Assembly (NCBI RefSeq): GCF_028372415.1
Contig: NC_092874.1
Coordinates: forward strand, 57,759,865 to 57,823,864
Length of the DNA stretch: 64,000 bases
Source of the DNA: Notamacropus eugenii
Lineage: Eukaryota > Chordata > Mammalia > Diprotodontia > Macropodidae
Reading direction: 5' to 3'
Under the pieces are notes generated by a model. The model saw only the letters and a program-made list of their open reading frames with translations, did not search any database and was not told the origin of the DNA. Position 1 is the first letter of the stretch; the number at the start of each line of letters is the position of its first letter. A program made the translations under genes and the position numbers. Shown here one piece after another: positions 56,251 to 64,000 of this stretch.

Positions 56251-57434
56251 AAAGTAAAAGTTTTTAACAGGTCTCAGAGTTTCACTGAGGCAATGGCCAA
56301 TCAGTGAGTAAGGCTAGGTAAGAAATGAGGCAAAGAATGGCCTCTTTTACCAAGTCCAAAAAAAAAAAAGAGAGAAAAATGAATCTGGGAGGGGAAGACC
56401 CTCAGTGTTGGCCAAAACAAAAACTGCTATTTATGTTTACTCTCGGCCATCAGGGCCCAAACAATGACCAAGTGAGCTTGGGCTGGGACCTGTCACTAAC
56501 AGCCAGAGTGATTTGGGTTTAAGGCCATCCTAATTCACTGGCAAAAAGCTCAAAGAATGAAATACCTGGTATGCAATTCCTTACCTTTCCAGTGAAATGA
56601 GATACTATCCTGAGGGGTTTAAGTTTGCCAGAACACTTTACCAAAGAGATTGAAGCATAAGAAGTGATAAGAAAAAAAGAGGATCTCATTCAACACATAT
56701 GGGATCAGAAAAGCAGTGGCTCAGTCATGGAACCAAGGCAAGAGCTGGACATCTGGTGGTGCCTCCGGGCTCCATCAAGTATTAGTTCCAGAAGCAAGGT
56801 CTCAGCATCAGAAGCAGGTCTCCTCAGGAAGATACACTACAGGGCAGAACATACATAAGAACCAGCCGGAAGAAGACAGGGGTGCTCTGATCTACCTCAG
56901 AGAAGGCACTAATAATACTGATGAGCTCACAGATCCAACAAATACTGAAAAAGAAGTTCAATGAATTTAGGAATAGTTCTTTCCATCATTGGTAAAGTGC
57001 TTGAGCCAACCAAGCTCACTTGGTCATTGGTCTGCAGCTACAAATAAAAATTCAAACAGACTTAGCCATATGGGAGAAAAAAAATCACAATAAAAACTGT
57101 TATATAGAATTTAGTATAACAATAACTCCAAAGTACTGTTTCTCCATATCACTGTTGGATATGTGATCTTATCTTAAACTTAAGGAACTGAAGTTTCTTA
57201 AACAGGAACACTTTTTATAAAGTGCGCTAGGATGAATTCTTACGTGTAATTAGCATGGCTTGTAGATGTATAAAAACAGTTCTTAAGTTTCTTTGGTTGA
57301 CACTTTTTTCTTTTTGAATAAGATACCAAAGGAATAAAACAATAGCAATCAATTATGGTTACATATGAAATCTCATAACATCAAATGGAATTCCTAAAAC
57401 TTCTCTCTTCTCCTTCCTGTCTTCCAAGTACCAA

Positions 57435-57560
57435 CAGTCAGGCAGTCTGCATTTACCAAGGGCACTGGGATAACCACTGGGGACACACAAAAAAAGCAAA
57501 AAATATGATTCCTGTCCTTGAGGAACTCCTGATCTAATGAGGAAAAGCATATATGTAAAT
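57435..57560 (-). mobile_element. L2 3' end fragment
   Basis: 'ccaagggcactgggataacc', 'ccttgaggaactcctgatct'. Confidence 0.65.
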
Positions 57561-58184
57561 AAGCATGTACTTACAAGCTATGGACAGTGTAAACAGTAAT
57601 CTTGGAGCAAAGAGACTCTGGGTACAGGGGGAGGTGGGAAACACCTTCCACAGAAGGTGAGATTTGAGCTGTCTTGAAGGAAATCAGGAAAGCTAAGAGC
57701 TGGAGGTGAGAAGGGAGAGCTAGCAAATTCATGGAGTGTCTGGAGTAGGAAAGAGCAGGGTCGCCAACAAGGGATGGAGGGAGAGTGTGGGGAAAACTAG
57801 AAAGGTAGGAAGACCCCAGGCAGTCAGAGGACTTTATAATTGATCTCCCAGCAGATCTCCTGGATTTAATGATCTCTAAAAACTAAACATTCTGCAACAT
57901 GAAACTGACTCTAAGTCACTCCCCTGACACCCTCTGTCCCTCTCAGTGGAGAGGGTGGCAATGGATACCTGGGAGTTCCTCCCAGGCCCACTGTTTAAGG
58001 AGGGCATCCAGGGAATTAGCATTTCTTACACAGATCATTTCCTGAACTTCATGATCATTCTGCAGAATTAATTCAACTCCATAACTCAGATGTTCTCAGA
58101 TCACTTCCTATGCAGTGCTAGGTATCATCTCCTCTCCTCCCTTTTCCAGCTTCTTTAATACGCTGCCTTCTCCAGTTAGCTTGG

Positions 58185-58280
58185 GAGCTCCTTGCTGGCA
58201 AAGATAGTCTCATACCTTACTTTGTATCCCTAGTACTTAGCACAGTAGATGCTTAATAAATGTTTACTGACTGACTCTGA
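58185..58280 (+). mobile_element. L2 3' end fragment
   Basis: 'gggagctccttgctggcaaa', 'tatccctagtacttagcaca', 'gatgcttaataaatgtttac tgactgactc'. Confidence 0.8.
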
Positions 58281-58800
58281 TCTTGAAGTCTTTAGAGTTG
58301 ATTGAGGTGGGAGAAGGGTAGTAGTACATGACATGGCCAGACCTGCACTTTCAGAATACCATTTTGGCAGCTGAGTGGAAGATAACCTAGAGACAGGAGA
58401 CATTTGAGGCAGGGACACCAATTAGAAGGCTACTGCAATAATCCAGGCAAGAGATAATGACAACCTGTACTAGGAAGATGTCTGCATGAGTACAAAGATG
58501 GCGGATATACACAAGAGACATTGTAAAGGTACAAACACCAAGATTTGGCACTAGATTGGATAGGTGGGATAAACGCAAGTGAGAAGGGATTACATTGAGG
58601 TTGAAAGCTTAGCTGGCACAAAGAGAACGCTGTTTCCTTGGACACTAACAGGGAAGCTCAGAAGAGGAGAGGGTTTGGAGGAAAAGATGTTGAGTACTGT
58701 TTGGACATTCTGGATTTGCCTACAGGACCTCCAGTATGAGATGTGCACATGGCAATTGTTGATGCAGGACAGAATCTGCAAGGATGTAGGAACTGATGAG
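58281..58800 (+). repeat. Old interspersed repeat, family not named (copy 3)
   Basis: 'cattttggcagctgagtgga', 'ggctactgcaataatccagg', 'caagagataatgacaacctg', 'tactaggaagatgtctgcat', 'aagatttggcactagattgg'. Same order as 17220-17710. Confidence 0.55.
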
Positions 58801-59879
58801 ATCAGTGAGACCCTGGGCTCTAGGGGGAAAGCAGAGGGTCCAGGTTACATCCTGACTAAGCCCTTCGTTATTTTTTCCAATTACTGACATGTACTAATGT
58901 CTCATTTTCCTATAAAAAACAATGTTGTAAGTGTAAAAAATGGTGAGTGCCCAGAGGAGTGCACAACACTATACTTCACCCATTATTTACCTGAAGCATG
59001 GTACTAATTGATAGTTTTCATAAGACAACCATCATCTATGACAATATTTTATGAGAAACATATATTTCAAGTTTCAACTAAGGGTGGGAAGAACTCATCC
59101 TGCTTCTTATCTTTGTATCCTTCCTATCCTACCTTGTCAGAAGAAGCAATTCTGAGAGTGACAGCAAGTACTCTGGCATTTAGCATCATGGTTGGGGAGA
59201 GGATGAAACTGGATTTAACTCTATACCAAAGTCAACCTCTCCCCAAAAGAAATATTATTCAAAATAACAGAACCAATCTAGAAAAGGCACCACAAACTGA
59301 ATAGATTTAAATATATCCCAATAAACTACGCAAACTCTGATGCTTAGCTATACCAGGAAAACTGATTCCATCCATCCATCAACAAAGTTCAAGTGAACAA
59401 AGATTAATTAGTAATAATTAAACTACATAATAGAGCCATTGTACAGTTCGGCTTCAAATGATTACCATGTGACAAACCTTTTCTAAGAAATATAAAGAAC
59501 CAGGGACTGTCTACATTCCAATAGCATTTCAAAGGATACAAGTGCAAATTTTCCTTCTTCATGTTTCCTAGGAAGTCTGACAGATTCCCATTTAAGTTAA
59601 AGGGGCTGTCTAGTTCACATGAAACACATTTTAAAATAACTAAGTAATGGACAAAAGAAAAATTAGATAATGTTAGGTTTTTACTGCACAGACCTTGAAA
59701 ATGCTTCATATAAAGATGCCTGAAACTAATGATCCGGTGTATATTTGCACAAAAACTACAAAACAAAATGCTAGAATTTCAACTACAGATAGTTTACAGG
59801 AAAAATTGAATATTTAAAGGTCAAAGATTTAATTTTTCTATTCTAGAAAAGAAATTATCTGGAACAGTATCAATACATA

Positions 59880-61090
59880 CTTTTTTTAATTTTTTAATAT
59901 TTTTATTTAAAGTTTTGAGTTCCAAATTCTAACCCTCCCTCATTTCCTTCCCTGCTCCCCCTTGGGGGCAACTAGGTGGTGCAGAGGATAGAGCACCAGT
60001 GCAGGAGTCAGGAGGACCTGAGTTCAAATCTCACCTCAGGCACTTGACACTCACTAGCTGTGTGACCTTGGGCAAGTCACTTAACCCCAACTGCCTCATC
60101 CTGGGTCATCTCCAGTCATCCTGATGAATATCTGGTCACTGGATTCAGATGGCTCTGGAGGAGAAGTGAGGCTGGTGACCTGCACAGCCCTCCCTCACTC
60201 AAAACAAAGTCAAGTGCAAGTCATGTCATCATTTCTCTGATGGCATGGTCTTCTTCAGCAACGAAGGATGAACACACACCCCTCCCTGAGACAGTGAGTA
60301 ATCAGATATAGGTTATACATGTACAATTATGTAAAACATATATATATATGTCATTTTGTACATGAAGATTCAAATAAAAGAAAAAACTGAAAGTGAAAAA
60401 TAGCTTTAATCTGCATTCAATTAATATCAGCTCTTTCTCTGGAGATAGTAAGCTTCATCATTAGTTCTTTGGGATTGTCTTGGATCACTGTATTGATGAG
60501 AAAAACTAAGTTATTCACAGTTCTTCAAACAGTATTGCTATTACTGTGTACAATATTCTTCTGGTTCTGTTCACTTCACTCTATGCATCAGTTCATGTAA
60601 GTCTTTCCAGGTTTTTCTGAAATCATCCTGTTTGTCATTTCTAACAGCACAATATTCCATTACAATAGTATGCCCCATTTCTGGAACTGAAGGTATTGAT
60701 TTTCAATTCTTAGCCACCACAAAAAGAACTGCTATGATTATTTTTTTGAACAAGGTCATTTTCCCTTTTTATTTTTATCTTTGGAATACAGACCTAGCAG
60801 TGGTATTACTAGATCAAAGAGTATGCACAGTTTAATAGCCCTTTGGGCTTAGTTCCAAATTGCTGTCTACAATGGTTAGATCAGTTCATAACTCTACCAA
60901 CAATGCACTAGTGCCTCAGTTTTCCCATATTCCCTCCAACATCCACATTTTCCTTTTTTGTCATACTAGTCACTCTGCTAAGGGTGAGGTGGTACCTCAG
61001 AGTTGTTTTAATTTGCATTTCTCTGATCAATAGTGAGTTAGACCATTTTTTCATATGATTATAGATAGCTTAAAAATGTTCTTAAGGAAT
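59880..61090 (-). mobile_element. L1 3' part, split by a SINE
   Basis: The L1 terminus (59880-59953, 'gttttgagttccaaattcta') resumes at 60287. It continues as the complement of the 3' region and ORF2 end ('aggtggtacctcagagttgt tttaatttgcatttc', the same coding region as 52790-52830). A whole SINE separates the two parts. Confidence 0.8.
59954..60286 (+). mobile_element. Complete composite SINE (tRNA head plus long 3' body)
   Basis: 'caactaggtggtgcagagga' (A-box), 'gagttcaaatctcacctcag' (B-box), 'gtgaccttgggcaagtcact', then the body 'gtcatcctgatgaatatctg', 'cagatggctctggaggagaa', 'gcaacgaaggatgaacacac'. It is the only copy in the window with both head and body, so it links the headless copies at 8338, 46570 and 56030 to this family. 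Confidence 0.88.
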
Positions 61091-61564
61091 ATTTCTTCCA
61101 TATTCATGTCACAGTGAATAATAAAATGCTTGTGGCAAAATATAATTAAATTATCACCCTTCTATATCCCCTACATACACCAATTTACTTTGAATTAGTC
61201 CCACACCCACTTTTCTACGTGCCTTCTCTTCTTTAGGCCTAAAGTTTCTTTCTCATTATTGCTTTTGAAGATTTTAGACCTCATCCTAATATGTCCTAAG
61301 GAAACATCCTCTACTGTGGGCATCAATAAAAGGAAAGACCTCAAAGAAAAAATATACTTTATTTCTTCACTTCCATACTAACAGTTTTTACTCTCCTCCT
61401 GTCTTTCTGACTGGTTACTGTGTGAAAGTCATGTCCTCTTATCTGAGCCTTTTGCTCCTTCAAGGCTCATACCCAGCCTAGCCCTAATTCAAGCTCTAAT
61501 TTTCTCTTGGCCAGACTCTTCATCAACTCCCCATCACCAATCCTGCCTCCAACCAATGAAATTC

Positions 61565-63228
61565 TATGCATCTTGACTTTCAATCAATATGGCTGACTGA
61601 ACAGAGAAAGATCTCTTAGCCATGTAGCTAATCCAGCAAAAACCTGAAAGTCACACCTGACTGAATAATGATCAAGAAATTCAGTGAGAAACTATAGTGA
61701 TTTCACTACGCTAAAACTGCACAAAAAAATTAGCCAGAAACCTGTGTAATAGGAAAGGAGACCCACCAACAAAACCAGAATCAGTAAAGACAGTCATTAT
61801 GATAAGAAACTAGCCAGAGACAAAACTCTGTCCAGAAGTAACCCCTTATCCCAGTCCCACCAAAAAACAAACAAACAAAACCTAAGAGTATAGGTACAAG
61901 TATAGGCCTTTGAAGTTTTGGAAATGATAGGGACCAGAGCACTGTGGGATGGCACAGACCTAGAACTTCTGACATCCCTACCATTCTATCCAGAGTCACC
62001 ATGCCAACCCTTAAGATCCAGTGAGGAAGAGATGGGAAGTAAGCCAACATGAGAGGGACCTCACTCATACCTGAAATGAGTAAGGAGCAACTGAAAAACA
62101 TATCCATAAATACAATTATATGTAGAAATACATCAAACACAACGGGCAAACAAGCAGGGATTAGGGATGCAGGGAGAGGAATAGAAGGCAGACTATAAGG
62201 AATTAGATAGTTTGTAATATGATATTTCAGAAGGCAAAAGATAGGTAGGATCATAACCATGAATAACTCAGCCAACAAAACAGAATGTAGTGCTACAGGG
62301 GGAAGAATAACCTTTAATGAAACAGAGGATCACCAAACATTCCTAATGAAAGGACCAGAGCTGTGCAGAACCTCTGAAATAAAAACAAAGGAGTCTAGAG
62401 AAACAGAAAAAGCAAATATGAATGGATGCTCATAAGGGACTAAACAAGGAAAAGCTGCTTAATTCTAATATGGAAAGATGATCCATGTGTGTTCCCTCAG
62501 GATCTGATCATCATCATGGTCTTAGAAGGAGTCCAATAATACAGAGGGCCTGGGAGTGGTTTTTAATGTTTTAATGACCTTAAAATAAGAAAAGAAAGAG
62601 AAGAGGATGAAATACATTAGGGAAGGGAGAAATGAAAGAGGGAACTAATTAGGGAGCACAAAGAGAAGACTATCCAAGGAGGAAAGGAGGAGAGAACAGT
62701 GAGGAACACTTGAACCTCACTTTCATCCAAACTGGCAGACGCAGGAAAACATCCACGCTATTGGCTACATTTCACTGAAAAGGGTTAAAACGGCGGGGGG
62801 AGAGGGGGGAAGAAAAATTAAGAGGGAGGTCAGACTGAGGAAGTCCTAGCCAAAACAAACTCCTGGATCAGAAAAGAAGGATTTAAAGGTAAAGAAGGAT
62901 AAGAACCTGTGATCTGGCTCTGAGGGAGGGAAAGAGATGAAAAGCAGCTGAACAGACACAGATCGCATCAAACCCGGAGCTCGCACTGATGCTGAGCACA
63001 CGCTCCTCTCATCACCAGAGAGAAAGAAAGTATATGAAGATGGAAGGAAACACACAATCAACTGTCATAATTGTGAATGTCAATGAAGCTGAACTGTACA
63101 ATGGCTCTATTATGCAGTTTAATTATGAAATATTAAACACATTTTTATCACCCGCAATGCAACATTTCTTTAAGTTACCAACAAAAACTAGCAAGAAAAA
63201 AAATGGAAAGGTAATTTCCATTTAAAAT
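61565..63228 (+). mobile_element. Old L1/HAL1-like remnant
   Basis: 'tcaatatggctgactgaaca' at the start resembles old L1 leaders. At about 62295-62360 the frame reads ITFNETEDHQTFLMKGPEL, the ORF1 C-terminus (NEIEDFQAFLMKRPEL in the intact copy). The spacer 'gctcataagggactaaacaa' then follows the HAL1 3' region. Most of ORF1 is missing or unrecognisable. Confidence 0.55.
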
Positions 63229-64000
63229 AACTACGTGACAAATAAGATATCTGGGAGTCTATCTGCCAAAATACACACAAACATTCATATAAAACACTCA
63301 TTATACAAATAAAGATAAATCTAAATAATTGAAAAAATATGAATTACTCCTGGGTAGACCAAACCAATACAATAAAACGACAATACACTAAATTAATTTG
63401 CATTCTCAGTGCCATACCAATCAAATTACTAATGTATTACTTTATAGAGCTAGAAAAAATAATAACAAAATTCATTTGGAAGAACAAAAGGTCAAGAATC
63501 TGAAGGGAAATATGGGGGGTTGGGGGAAGGGAAGTAGTAAAGAAGGAGGCCTAGCAGTACCAGACCTCAAACTATATTACAAAGCAGTAATCATTATAAC
63601 AATTAGGTACTAATTAGAAATAGATAGGTTTGACCTGTGGAATAAATTAGGTACACAATTGGAGTAAAGGATTCATTTGACAAGTAATTGGTAAAAACGG
63701 AAAACAGTCTGGTAGAAACTAGATATAGACTAACACCTTGCAACCTATATCAAGTTAAGATCCAAATGACTACACAACTTAAACATAAAGTGTGACATCA
63801 TATACAAATTAGAAGAGCAAGGAAGAAATTACCCATCAGATTTTTGGAGAGAGGACAAATTCACAATCAAGGGATAGACAGGCTCTCAAAAGGTAAAATG
63901 GACAATTTTGATTCCATAAAATTTAAAAGTTCACAAACAAAACCAATGCAGTTAAAAATTGGAAGAAAAGCAGATAAATGGGGGAAAAGTCTTTGCAGCA
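63229..64000 (+). pseudogene. L1 ORF2 fragment, runs off the right edge
   Basis: One frame gives SAIPIKLLMYYFIELEKIIT then KFIWKNKRSRI (human L1 [20 protein letters not shown] KFIW), followed by GGLAVPDLKLYYKA (human GGITLPDFKLYYKA). Stops and shifts are frequent. It continues past 64000. Confidence 0.8.

Larger units (their letters stand above)
44028..64000 (-). other. TRDMT1: TRDMT1 intron 1 (20 kb or more), start exon not found
   Basis: No sequence resembling the human first exon (MEPLRVLELYSGVGG) and no CpG island occurs in this block. The first exon and promoter therefore probably lie to the right of the window. The block holds L1 and SINE insertions listed separately. I see nothing gene-like in 44100-45870, 53670-56020, 56260-57430 or 58900-59870. 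Confidence 0.7.

Noticed and set aside
61781..62278. 165-codon hydrophobic minus-strand open frame
   Set aside because: Antisense of an old L1-like remnant; no recognisable family and no splice or promoter support.

Overview
The window is mammalian nuclear DNA, and its repeats point to a marsupial. It carries tRNA-headed SINEs with a BovB/RTE-like tail (MAR1 type), L1 copies of the marsupial type, an ORF1-only 'half-L1' (HAL1), a long CR1/L3 relic, and many old MIR and L2 pieces. The species cannot be fixed from sequence alone.

Two protein genes are present, both on the minus strand and both interrupted by introns. (1) 1-10955 holds the 5' end of CUBN (cubilin, the vitamin B12-intrinsic factor/albumin receptor). 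Six coding exons are visible: the signal peptide with a furin site, the N-terminal helical segment, the first EGF domain and the start of the second. The rest of the gene runs off the left edge. (2) 24842-44027 holds ten consecutive coding exons of TRDMT1 (DNMT2, the tRNA-Asp cytosine-38 methyltransferase), from the exon after the start exon through to the stop codon. The start exon is not found in 44-64 kb, so that block is read as intron 1. CUBN then TRDMT1, in tandem on one strand, is the arrangement known in human (10p13). All splice phases agree, and every exon was checked for AG/GT borders.

Layout: 1-2784 is a CUBN intron with CR1/L3 and MIR pieces. 2785-10955 holds the CUBN exons, with a 2.5-kb CR1/L3 relic (6.1-8.6 kb) in one intron. 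10956-24275 is intergenic and rich in SINEs and microsatellites, with candidate kidney/intestine-type promoter motifs close to CUBN exon 1. 24275-44027 is TRDMT1. 44028-64000 is TRDMT1 intron 1, with a 3'-truncated L1 (46.75-50.6 kb), 5'-truncated L1 copies, nested SINEs, and an old L1 running off the right edge.

The most interesting item is a young, complete HAL1 insertion at 29520-32294. It has an intact 362-codon ORF1, no ORF2, a poly(A) tail and a perfect target-site duplication. It lies in a TRDMT1 intron, antisense to the gene. A second L1 fragment with a perfect duplication lies about 100 bp on the other side of the adjacent exon. The terminal TRDMT1 exon also shows an Arg-to-Cys change beside motif X. 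No bacterial-type system, CRISPR array, rRNA or tRNA gene was seen.
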